A stretch of 64,000 bases of DNA, taken from contig OU612074.1 in the NCBI GenBank assembly GCA_914767715.1, positions 4,541,501-4,605,500 of the forward strand, in the 5' to 3' direction. The DNA comes from Membranipora membranacea (lineage: Eukaryota > Bryozoa > Gymnolaemata > Cheilostomatida > Membraniporidae). This document shows, in pieces, positions 12,318-23,198 of the stretch. A program made the position numbers and the translations under genes. Every line of letters begins with the position of its first letter. Position 1 is the stretch's first letter. A model generated the notes under the pieces. It had not been told where the DNA came from. It ran no database searches and saw only the letters and a list, made by a program, of their open reading frames with translations.

Positions 12318-12511
12318 GATCAGACATAGTACACAACATATTGCAAAAGTCTACTATCAACCGGTATACGGACACTTCGAAAATGTTCATTTCAAAAATG
12401 GTGTTTGTGGTTTGATTTTTGAAATTGCATTTTCGAGTTGTCACGGATTCTTATCAACCACCCAACCAATGGGTTGATAATGGGCTTTTGAAATGTGTAC
12501 TATGTCTGATC
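12318..12511. repeat. 194 bp inverted-repeat element
   Basis: The left end GATCAGACATAGTACACA is repeated inverted at the right end, and similarity continues inward for roughly 45 bases (both arms reach a TATCAACC-type segment). The form suggests a foldback or MITE-like element. No clear target-site duplication was found. Confidence 0.6.
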
Positions 12512-12769
12512 TCCCAGATACCCATGACTGAATTCTGCAAAAGATTTGTGAGTGAACCTGAAGCTTGTTGGCAGCCTTAGGGCCTCAAGTCAAGTCAGAC
12601 ATTCTAAAGCGTAGCTGTGGCCGAGCCAGACCACCACCTCAACTCAAGCCAAAGATCCAATCACATGCTGAAATAGCTGAGGCCAAAACCACCACCACAA
12701 GCCTCCGATCCACTCACAAGCTTCACTGAAAAATCCTTGAGTGGATCTGAGGCTTATGTTAATATCCTC

Positions 12770-12880
12770 TACTCTAACAATTTGTTAGAGACTCTAACAA
12801 ATTTGTTAGAGTCTCTAACAGATGCTTGTCTCCTGAAAAAAATGTTTCCGCTGCGCGGGGCTTTTTTTGTTAGAGAGTTG
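12770..12880. repeat. Cluster of CTCTAACAA/TTGTTAGAG palindromes
   Basis: Several alternating copies of CTCTAACAA and its complement TTGTTAGAG occur. 12790-12813 is a perfect 24 bp palindrome (half-site GACTCTAACAAA). A last TTGTTAGAG lies near 12,870. The cluster could fold into several hairpins. Confidence 0.6.
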
Positions 12881-14989
12881 ACCAGACAGATTAAATACGC
12901 CTATGCCTTCAGTTCATTGGTGCCAATTAGATGAGAAGAGCAGACACAAGATAAGGTTAAACAATGTCTCAGTAAAATGTGAAACCTGAATACTTGAGAG
13001 GGAGATATTGTTACTTACATGTATAACACAGTATTAGTCAACTCTAGTCAATGATATCGACACCCTTATAATTATTGTAAGATATGCACTGGTGTGGATT
13101 TTTGATTTTTGTGAGGGGATTCAGCCTTGGCACAGCCTTATATATTATGCATACAATACTCCTGGTTACCTCGAGAGTATATATAAGTGTTGTTATAGAC
13201 TGGTATTGGTAGGATTATACATGCATGATTGGATAAATAGCCTGGAGATATATATCATTACGATACAGCTATTCCTAGCTGAATGACGAATCATGAAACT
13301 TTTATTGTTGGCTGAACAACAAAAACAGCTGTCAAGAGATAAATCAAAATGGTCAGAAGCCTGTAACTAAGGATTAAGACTGTAATGATATGCTAAAAGA
13401 TGATATTGTCTCAATATTTTCATTGCCATTCAGCAATATTATCGATTGTACTGAATATAGTGAAATTGGTAACTGACCTTTGGCTTCAATTAACCGAATT
13501 TGAGGAATCATATTATGATCTAAACTGTATCATTTTAATGACACAGTTACCTGGTCAATTGAGGAAAATTTTATTCAACAAAATACATCTGTTGTGTTAG
13601 AATGGCGTCTGTCTGCGCTGCAGACTTGGGAGAAATCTCTGCAAACAGCCAGAAGGTCTAAAGTTGAACGACTCGATCTATGCAACACCTTCCTATACCT
13701 CCCTCACGTGTTATAACTGCGGTAGCAGCTGTTTTGCATCGAACATTGTCAAATATTTGGGTGCCCAGATTATTTATGACAGGACAGGGTGTCACCATTT
13801 AGAAGCTGTCGTTATGTTTGCCCATTGCCTTGACACCCTTACTCTGTGACACAGGTATGTAACTGTTTGATAGATGAGGACAATTGTGGTTTTCTGCATT
13901 TCTGACAAGTGTCCAGCTGCAACCAAACGGACTGAACACAAATTCACCAACCTTGGATAATGGAAAGACTGCTTGCTTCAATAAATTGGGAATAAACACT
14001 ATCTGCAGGTGTGCCGCCCCACGCCAATGACCTTGGGCCTTTATGATGAGTTCACTCTAAGTTACGGGGTCAATGCCTTAGATAAGCGGAGCTCCATTGC
14101 CCCATTGCTCCATTTGAAATCCGCATGTCTCATTCACCATGTCGCAATTAGCTTCCTTCTGATTAATCAGCCTGGTCTAGGACATGGAGCATCCATTGTT
14201 AACCGCCCAAGAACAGACTGGCGTGATAAGATTATTGCTTTTTTGCAAGTGCTGTGGTGCAAGGCCGAAAGCATAAAATGTTTGGGTCCGGTTTTATCTC
14301 TAACTTTGAGACTTCGAAAAAGAAAAAAAAACACGTTTCTAAAAAGTAATGGTCCACTACATTTTTGCCAGCAGCTGAAAATTCTTGTGATGTAAATATT
14401 GTGACATTTAGCCAAATGAACGGTTGTTTGTCATCATCATCATCATTTGATCATCCAGGAAATAGACTACCACCAATCATGATTAGTACTAGGTTGGTGC
14501 TATTAGCTACAACTGAACAATTGATAAATGACCTTAATAACATAGATTAACTGCAGGATTTAAGAGGGACTGCACTGCGAGTGTTTACAGCTTAGTGAGG
14601 GAAAGCTGTTTGTTTAGTGGTCCAAGTTCAGCCCCTTTTATAGTAAGCGGCTTATAATTACACGCTACAACACTTCTGGCAGCAGATTATACTAGGGCAA
14701 TGTTTGCCAGCGAGAGAATAGTCTCATTGGTTAATTAGCAGTATCAAGTGGCACGTTTATGACGGGATTCATTAAAAGGCTTTGTTTATGGAATATCATT
14801 GGCTGATAGCTATCCTTATGATTACATCGCAGCTTGTAAACACGCTTTGTGTCTGCAGTGAAAAATGTGGAGATAATGAGCAAAGCTAGAATTTCAAGCT
14901 CTATTTTATTTTTACTAGCTCTAGTTTTCTAGCTGGTCTGTGGACCGCTTTATGTCCAATTGTTGATTGACTTGGCAAGCAAATTAGGT

Positions 14990-15367
14990 TACCGTAATCC
15001 CTCACCTATAAGTCACCGGACTTATAAGTGAATCACCCCCCTCAGAAAAAATAAAAATGCTCCAGCTATAAGACACCCCACAGCTATAAGACACCCCACC
15101 GCTCTAAGACACTCACTACACTACACTCACTACAAATGAACTAAGTAGTTTTGGGAAAAAAACTGCCCTCAGTGAGTTTTTAACTCACAACTCCATGTTT
15201 ACAAGGCGAACGCTCTACCACTGAGCTATTCATCTTCAGTGATTGTAAGAGGTTTTGGTCCAAACTAAATATAATAATGCTTCAAATGATAGTCGCGTCT
15301 ATATACTACTCTCTTATAGCCGCCTTCACTTATACGTCGCGCGATCTATAGGTGAGGGATTACGGTA
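14990..15367. mobile_element. MITE with about 20 bp terminal inverted repeats and TA ends
   Basis: The ends read TACCGTAATCCCTCACCTAT at the left and its exact complement at the right. Treating the outer TA as the target duplication leaves CCGTAATCCCTC as the TIR, in the style of Tc1/mariner/pogo elements. The 378 bp interior has no transposase but carries short 'CTATAAGACACC' repeats and a tRNA-like segment. Confidence 0.8.
15163..15236 (-). pseudogene. tRNA-like sequence inside the MITE (tRNA-Thr(UGU)-like)
   Basis: On the - strand AATAGCTCAGTGGTAGAGCG is a near-consensus A box and D arm, followed by CTTGTAA as a plausible anticodon loop (UGU). GTGAG-TTAAAAA-CTCAC makes a perfect T stem. 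The acceptor stem does not pair and the anticodon stem is mutated, so this is a dead tRNA or tRNA-derived piece. Confidence 0.5.
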
Positions 15368-16039
15368 TAAATATTATGAATCATTGCTTTCCCAACTATT
15401 GCGTTAACCATTATTCTATGTCTAGGTAAAAGCTCAGAAATTGTGTAAAAATCAGGTTGTCTGCTCTTGTAAAATCAGGGGAAAACTGCCAAAATATGAT
15501 ATGTTCACAGCTATAGGAAGTTGTCCTTTCTTTTAAATTACTTCTCAAAGAACAGACAACTCTGGATTTATTTTGCATTCTGGATCTACTCAGCATTTAA
15601 AAAGTAGCATCACAGCATATAATAGTAGGCTGTATGATGCTGATGTTGATATACATAATATTTATATGGAATATTTAATAAATATATGTTATATACCCAA
15701 TAAACTTGAATCCCCAATGGTAATTAGTGTTCAATATGATATATAAACGATTCGGTGGACTAGGAAACGATTAGAAGCAAATCTTCATTTGCCTTAAGAC
15801 TCTGACAGAAAAGAGCCAAGTTTACTAGGAAGTAACGCTGATGTGACATCCATGGACTGCCATACTTTTTGAAGGAACAATGGTACATATACTGTCAGAA
15901 TGATTGACTGCCCATTCATCATCACAATGAATCTATTTGTGTCGCACTCTGACACCTTAGGTATAATCTAATATTTGACACCAACAGTTCCACAATGTCA
16001 ATACATAGGATTCGCTAGCTTTGCAGAACTATTCATAGC

Positions 16040-16101
16040 GAAGATTACAGCTGAGGCAATTGCTGCTTTTGAAGATTACAGCTGAGGCAATTGCTGCTTT
16101 T
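16040..16101. repeat. 31 bp unit in direct tandem duplication
   Basis: A unit beginning GAAGATTACAGCTGAGGCAA occurs twice without change and is followed by a third partial start (GAAGATTA). A young slippage or duplication event. Confidence 0.85.
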
Positions 16102-18681
16102 GAAGATTAACTGTGGTATTATTGAAAATGATCATGAGACACAGCACAATGTAAACATGGAAATATAAAACTAAAGCTGCATCAGCAGCATCCAGCAAAT
16201 ATGCTACTCATTCTTCACATCTATTACACTTACTGTCATATCACTTACAGTATAAACCATACAGTTTGGGTTGGCTGAATAAAATAACCAGTGTTTTTAG
16301 CATAAACAAACAAAATTTTGTTGTCAACTAGATAGCGTCACGCTTTGCCTGTTTCTTGAAATATCACCCAAAGATTTCAATCTCAGCTCCATGTGATTGT
16401 TTGGCATGACTAATACTGATGAAGCAGTTTCATAACTAATGATTTCCTCCTCAAGCCAACTTCATTTGATCTAAGCATAAGCCCCTTTTGATTGCAAAAT
16501 AATCTAAACTGTTGATGGATTTTTCCTTGTGCCTGCCATTAAATAGCACATTCATCATGATTTGTGGTTTCTATTGCCAACATGTCATGTGTTCATTGCA
16601 CAGGTAATTGACGCTGGATTTTCGATTTTTTTGTTGAGATTTTATTGTAATTTTTTTGTAACAGAAACTTGGTAGAAAAAGTGTAAAAATTATAGGATAC
16701 AAAAACAAAGAAATATGAAATTTTATTTGAAGTGATAAACTATTGAAGACTCATGACAAAGTATTTCTCTGGCATGAAGGATTTACTTTACAAACCTTAC
16801 CAGCAGAATTTACTGCAAATCTCAAAGCTAAAATGATAGATCAGTTGTATTGGCAATTATTTTGTCATTTAAATTTATTCCCTTGGCTTAATCCCACAGT
16901 AAAGCTATCCCTTGAAACCTGGAACTGAATGCCAGCTATATACATATATATATATATATATCCTGTTCAATATATTTATATAAAAACCACAGCCATGTCC
17001 GGCTTCTACAAATCCCCTTTATTTACTCATCCCCTGGAAATATATTTTAGAAGCTGATCCTTAAATTTAAAGCTGTCATAACTTCATCAACATATTTTAT
17101 TCACTGCATTCTCTTAACCATATAACAACAGCATGATTGGAAAAAAAAAGATTTATAAAACTGACTGGAGACTTAAGTTGTTGAAAATGGGGTTTGCTTA
17201 GCAGTACATGAAGTGAATACCAAGAAATTTGTCCTTGTCATCACAAGCAAAGGTTACTGATTAATTTACTCTACCTCAATATCTAGTACTGCAGTGGTGC
17301 CTGCATGAACCTCTGGTGTTTTCATTCTCCTAACCACCGGATTTATTGGCCAATGCTCTCAGATCAGTCATTCGTTATTATTTAGTGTTAATCCATGATA
17401 GCCTTTACTTAATGAAGATTCTCAAATAACGCACATAAGTTGAATAACGTGGTGAAAACGCATTGTCTAACACAATGTACAACTATTTATTGCAAAGAGA
17501 AGGCAAATCGATCAGCTTATTAGTTTTAATAATGCTATAACATTCCTGTTTAGATTAATGACAAGGCCACTTGCCAATAAATCAAAGTTATTTATATTTC
17601 TAGACGACTTGTGGAATAAATTGCCCATGTAATGAACAGGCACATTCATGACTGTGACAGCGATATCTGCCGCTGCTTATATGTTATATAGAAGATGACA
17701 AAAAATGATAATAAAATTCCTTGGTTAATGATGCTGAGATAGTCACTTCGGCATAATTTATTTTATATACACTAAAATTACTTAATTCACCCTCATTTAG
17801 ATAAACAGAGGTCAATTAAGTAACTATTGGGAAACTGTAATCCTCTTTATCGCTAATGTGGAACAATGCATTTTTATCTTTATTATCCACCATGAAAGAA
17901 ATTTTGTAATAAAAAACAAAAAAAAAACAGAAATACAATACCGCAGACAATGCTTAGTTTTTGAAGCAAAAAAGTCCAATTTTCTCTCCCTCTAAACATG
18001 GTCTAAAGCCAAGAAATTTGTTTTGTCATATTGAATATCATTAAAATTGAGCACTGCTTTGCTTCATGTTTACTGAGCTTATTAGCAGCTTCTCATCATG
18101 CCACACAGACCTAAATCTCACATTGTTATCCTCATCATTTTCGGCCTAGAGATAATCTTGTCACTACATTACAACCTGGTCGTATTTTACAGCCCATAAA
18201 ACTTTATAATCTGGGGATTAATCCTATTCACTACTTCCTTTTTCTCCGCCAGTATCGTCAATCATCTTCTCCACCAGGTCAAAAACAAAAACAAAATGGC
18301 AGGCAGGTAGTGCTAGATTCTCCCATCTCCACCTCAAATGCTCGTAGTTTAATACCCATCCCCCCACTAGTAGTATGCCTACCCCCCCCCCCCCCATTTC
18401 AGCCCTAAATTCTTCGGCGCATTATGGAGAACATCTGGCCAGGATGTTATTGCCTGCCATATATATTAGTGTATAAAAATGTAAACCATGTATTACTGTG
18501 ATTTAAATATTATCATAGAATATATAAGTAGATATTTAAGGTTGAAGCTGTATTCTGTGTGATGTATGGAAAATCATGCAGTAAGATAACACCACAAGTC
18601 ACTTCTGTCCGACTAACCACTGATATAACTACCATGTGGCTATATTTACTTTTTTTACTGATTATGATATCTTTGCTTTAG

Positions 18682-18836
18682 AATAACTGGAAGCCTCGCA
18701 GAGAAAGCAGTGGACCCAAAACAATAAAGGAGGTTCGAGCAGAGGCTGCACTTGAGGCTCATGAGAGGCAGATGATGGTAAATTCGGCTCAGATACCAAA
18801 CCGAGGCAGCCAGAGCCGAAACTTTGCACAGCCCAG
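18682..18836 (+). CDS. eIF4G: eIF4G copy 1 exon F
   Basis: Acceptor gctttag, donor cccag|gtacga, phase 0 to 2. It starts NNWKPRR and contains GPKTIKEV, EAALEAHERQMM and NRGSQSRNF, the segment just after MIF4G in animal eIF4G. No damage in this exon. Confidence 0.88.
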
Positions 18837-19794
18837 GTACGATAGATTTGTAAAAATTGTTTGATGTCAAGGAGGGTTAATTAAAGGAGATTGCCGCTCA
18901 CAACTCCTCTATCACTAGCTGGAGTTGTTTTGCTAGGTAAAAGACCCTTTACCTGGTACATTACCATGAGGATACATTATAATATCACTCTAACTATACT
19001 AGGCTCACAAGTCCCAGAACATTATGTCAAAGTTGCTACTTCCCCATTACTTTAATGGCACTTTTAAAAGACATTAATTTCGTAAAGTTATTTATGTGAA
19101 ACAAACAAACTGCTCATAGGTAACCATCACTTTGGCTAAGAGCAGTATTTATAGTCAAGCAAGTTCCACAGGGCTTATTTTCCAACATGGCTGAATTATC
19201 TTAGCAGGGACATCATACTTCCCCCTCTTTTATGGAAGGCATCCATGAGTTGTCACTGTCTTGCAAGAGCGACATATTTTGTCATCTTTTTAATCTGGTT
19301 TGGTTGCCATGGTTAATTGAAGGTAAATATCTCTACCTGTACAAGGAAATACAGTAAACGGGTGCTCTGTTACTCCTCATTTTTCAATCACTTTGTCCAA
19401 ATGTATCATCACTGGTGTTTTTTACATCAGTACTGTACAGGGGGAAGTTTCACCATTGGAACATTCACATGATGCAATGAATGGTTCAAGCTGTTGCAAG
19501 ACCCCGCTTCCGGATCATTGTGGTACGGTGCAATGAGATAAAGCGTTCAGTGTTAGAACTTTCCTGATGTTCAACATATAGAGCTCAACATTGGGCAATT
19601 ATAATCTAATCCATTGGTCTAGGTAACTGCTCAGCCAAAATCAGTGGACATAATTATTTTTATCATGGATGCTGAAAATTTAGACATATCAGTTTTTTCC
19701 CTCATTTACATGTGTCAGATTGTCTAGATCAGGGCATTAGTTTGGAGTGAAAAAAAAAAGAACTCCTATTAATAACTATCCGTCTACTTTGCAG

Positions 19795-19903
19795 ACCACA
19801 AAGAGGTGAACAGGATGGCTGGAATCAGGTAGGAGGTAGTATAAAGCCTCAGCGTATAGACCCCAGTAAGCTCAAGCTCAGCAAACCTACCTTTGGGTTA
19901 TGA
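19795..19903 (+). pseudogene. eIF4G: eIF4G copy 1 exon G, shortened
   Basis: Encodes RPQRGEQDGWNQ and IDPSKLKLSKPTFG, then leaves the homology and hits TGA at 19901. The intact paralogue (53466-53673) continues with a GWGK-containing tail. A possible rescue donor, CAG|gtagga at 19829, would splice in phase 0 to 20286. Sequence just after the break contains EQFTYLGV, a reverse-transcriptase-like motif, so a retroelement piece may have replaced the exon end. Confidence 0.75.
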
Positions 19904-20377
19904 TGTAGATAGTAGTTTACTCGAATCACTGATTGTGAGCAGTTCACATATTTAGGAGTGAGCACCTCCTCCCTTACCAAATATTCCTGTTTCACTTGAG
20001 AACTTGAGAGCATAGATTGTGCGCTAATTGAACCATATGACACTGCGTGATTTGAATAAACTTAATCTTGTGAATTAAACATCTGCTGAACCAGGAAATA
20101 AATGTCAGTTCCAAATATATTATACCAGACTTTCTTCCAATCGTTGGCAGATAAAGTCAAAACCTAAAAAAAGAGTATGCTCCAATTGTGTGCCAGTTTT
20201 ATAAATTAACATAGAACTATAACCTGTCAACGCAGATCCACAGGAACCCAATATTTCACTTACGCTTTGATCTTCTTACTGACAGGCACTTAGCATGGGT
20301 GGTGATCGAGATGCAGGTAGAGATGAGAGATCTAGGTCAGGTCAGAGGTTACCTACTGGTAGGAATAGTATGGGCCT

Positions 20378-22436
20378 ACCTACACTCCGTTATCCAAATG
20401 CAAACCCACTAGAATAACTCGTCGTACCTATTCTGAAGAAAACTGTGAAAATCTGCAAGCTGCTCTTGACATCACTATTTGGGACAATTTAATTTCTCAC
20501 AATGATGACCTTGATAAACAAACGAATATTATCACTGACTATATTAACTTTTGTACCGATCTGTGTATACCAGCGAAGAGCGTCAGAGTTTGCACAAATC
20601 GAAAACCATGGATCAATAAACAAATATCGGAGATGATCGATGAGAAACAACAAGCCCACCAAACTGGTAACCGTAAACTCTACAACAAACTCAAACGCGA
20701 CATCACCAAATCTCAAGCCAAACAAGAATACTCTCGGAAAATACAGCATAACCTAGCGAAAGAACCTGCTAAAGCCTGGACTGACATTAAAAAGATTAGT
20801 GGATTACCTACTAATAGCCCAAAACCAACTCAACAAAATCCATTCAACTCAGATGACCTAAACACCTTCTTCACAAGATTTCAGAAGCCTCTCGCTGACC
20901 GTCCTGACATCAATAACAACACCACCATAGCACCACCTTTAGAAATAGAAGAGGCTACTGTCTTAAAGCAGTTGAAATCGTTGAACTCGAGGAAAGGTCC
21001 AGGCCCTGATGGCCTCATCCCATAAGTACTTAAGCTATGTGCCTATCAACTGGCGCCTGTCATAACGAAACTGTTCAATTTATCTATCACGTCTAAGTCA
21101 ACCCTTACTTCCTGGAAATCGGCCATTATCAAACCCCTACCCAAAGTTAAGAATCCCAATCAACTTAAACAATACAGACCAATAGCGCTCACCAGTTGCC
21201 TGTGCAAAATGATGGAGAGACTTGTTAAACATTACATTATTACTCATACAGCTATGGACCACCTTCAGTTTGCTTATCGTGCAAACCGCTCAACTCAAGA
21301 TGCTCTTTCATGCCTCACTACTACCATCACAGATTTCATTGACAAGAAAGCTTCAAATTATGCCAGGTGTCTGTGCCTTGACTTTTCTTCTGCATTCAAC
21401 ACAATACATGTTCCTGACTTAATCTCGCAACATTCACATCTCGACTCCAATGTCACTGAATGGACATACAGCTTCCTAACGAATCGCACCCAAAGAACAA
21501 TAGTAGATGGCAATATCTCAAAACCTATCAAAACCAACACTGGCACTCCCCAGGGTTGCTGTTTATCTCCACTTTTGTTTTCAATATATACCAATATGAT
21601 AACCTCAGACTTGAGCAATATAACTGTCATTAAATACGCAGACGACACCTGTATAATTGGATGCATATCAAATCAATCAGATCTTAGTGCCTATCTTGAT
21701 GGGATTAGTAGAATTTCAAAGCAATGTTGTGATTTAAACCTATTGTTAAACGCCTCCAAGACTCAAGAAATGATGTTTTCTACTCAGCTTGTTAGGCCCA
21801 TTACCCCTACTCTTATCCTTAACGGCACGGAAGTTGATTTTTGTGACAAAGTAAAATACCTTGGTGTTACTGTTGACGATAAACTCCGCTATCATGATCA
21901 TGTGCAATCCATAGTGACTACTGCATCTCAACGCATGTATATTGTGAAAAATTTTGTATACTATAGCTCAAAGCCCCTTTCTCATATGTTATTCAAGAGT
22001 TTTATTGTATCCCTCATCACTTACTGTCTCCCCATAATTTTTAAAAGCATCCATGCAAGCGACAAGAAGTCCTTACGCAAAATATTTAAAGATGCCGCCA
22101 AGTTAGGGATTGAGCACCCCGATATAGATGCTCTGGTGGCCAACCAGATCAAGACACTTGGACTACGGTACATACACGATGAAGAGCACTTTATCAATGA
22201 CTTTCTAACTAAATGCCCCTCAGGTCGCTACCGCACCATTAAATATCGGGGTACATGGGGTAGAGACAGCTTTTTAAGACATCTCATACATACACTTAAT
22301 AATATACTATTCTAAAAACTTTTTATACAACAGAGATCTGATTTTTTCCATGTTTTTTCTTTCTTGTCAGTATTGACAACGTATTTCGTGACAAATTTTT
22401 GTCTATGATAGTAATAAATCCATCCATCCATCCATG
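20378..22436 (+). mobile_element. 5'-truncated CR1/L2-like non-LTR retrotransposon
   Basis: Continuous reverse-transcriptase-type reading frame (frame of 20381) to TAA at 22313-22315. It includes the pre-RT linker, SRKGPGPDG, QYRPIALTS, FAYRANRSTQDAL, DFSSAFNTI, GTPQGCCLSPLLF, the catalytic YADD at 21635-21646, and KYLGVTVDD. The endonuclease domain is missing, the usual 5' truncation. The 3' end is a short ATCC repeat (22419-22434), as in CR1/L2-type elements. One in-frame stop (21023-21025, after GPDGLIP) breaks the RT. The element sits inside an eIF4G coding exon in the same orientation. Confidence 0.92.
20381..22315 (+). pseudogene. Reverse transcriptase ORF of the LINE, one premature stop
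   Basis: About 644 codons in a single frame with only TAA at 21023-21025 interrupting. The YADD motif, thumb (KYLGV) and C-terminal region are intact. With so little decay the element is probably young. A downstream fragment starting at Met 21209 would lack the first RT motifs. Confidence 0.88.
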
Positions 22437-22687
22437 AGGTAGAGGTGGTCGAATGAATATCACTCCACGTGGCTCCATGGAGAAAGACAGGTAAGTTGTC
22501 TGCTTTTGATTTCTCATCGAGGTGACCAAAGCTTAGGTAACTAGCTTTAAATCGTAATTAATGGATATGGGGTAGAACCTTATTTTGCCAAACCATTATC
22601 ATGACACACAGACGCACACATGTTCTAAGTTCTGGAGGCTCACTGAGGGCATTCTATCAGTTTTCGCCATCAAGACTTCAGATCTAG

Positions 22688-22928
22688 TGCACTAGCAGCT
22701 GCACGACAGTTCTGTAGACCAGGAACTGGCGGCCCTGGTTCTCGTGGTGCTTCACGAGAGAGTAGCATTGAGGGGCGCGGTATGAGGACACCGACCCCTA
22801 CCAGACTGGGTGCCTCAGCTGGAGGATCTAGGGCTGCTGCTCCTGCTGTCAAACAGCTAAGTAGAGATGAATGGAGTCAGAAGATGGGTTCTATAATAGA
22901 TGAGTTCATCCACACCAAAGACCTTAAA
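22688..22928 (+). CDS. eIF4G: eIF4G copy 1 exon I
   Basis: Acceptor ctag, donor cttaaa|gtgagt. It holds LAAARQF, PTPTRLGASAGGSRAA and LSRDEWSQKMGSIIDEF, the first helix of the MA3 domain. In this copy the rest of MA3 is deleted. Confidence 0.85.
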
Positions 22929-23198
22929 GTGAGTCTGCACAAGCTTTACCGACCATGGTTTGGCCATTAATGTTTACACCTCACCTTGCATTCTCATGCA
23001 ATTATTCTGAAGTGCCTAAAAGTGAGTTTCTTATCTTGTCACATGAAGGTTAACCTAACAAATGCCAAGTACTCTGTGATGGCATGCAAACATAAAGTTA
23101 TATCAAGCTTTGATTTTCATCTGAACACAGCCATTTGTATTTATCACCATTGTGATGTGTTCACCACAATGATGCCTTTTCCTACTTGTTATCTAAAG

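Larger units (their letters stand above)
11006..18681. other. Rest of the 9.8 kb intron; repeats but no further gene supported
   Basis: Apart from the separately listed inverted repeats, tRNA-like piece and tandem duplication, this is AT-rich intron sequence. Simple repeats include TCATCA/TTGATTGA runs near 12,100-12,210, (TA)n near 16,937-16,961 and poly-C near 18,384-18,399. No exon could be tied to a neighbouring gene. Confidence 0.45.
20286..22490 (+). pseudogene. eIF4G: eIF4G copy 1 exon H, split by a LINE
   Basis: The left part (20286-20377) encodes ..RSRSGQRLPTGRNSMG. The right part (22437-22490) encodes RGRGG..MNIT..GSMEKDR and ends at donor gacag|gtaagt. In copy 2 these are contiguous (53830-53963). 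The 2.06 kb between them is a CR1/L2-like retroelement. Confidence 0.9.

Noticed and set aside
18110-18430. Possible coding frame (NLGINPIHYFLFLRQYRQ)
   Set aside because: Could be an old retroelement piece, but no motif could be named and the frame is not delimited.
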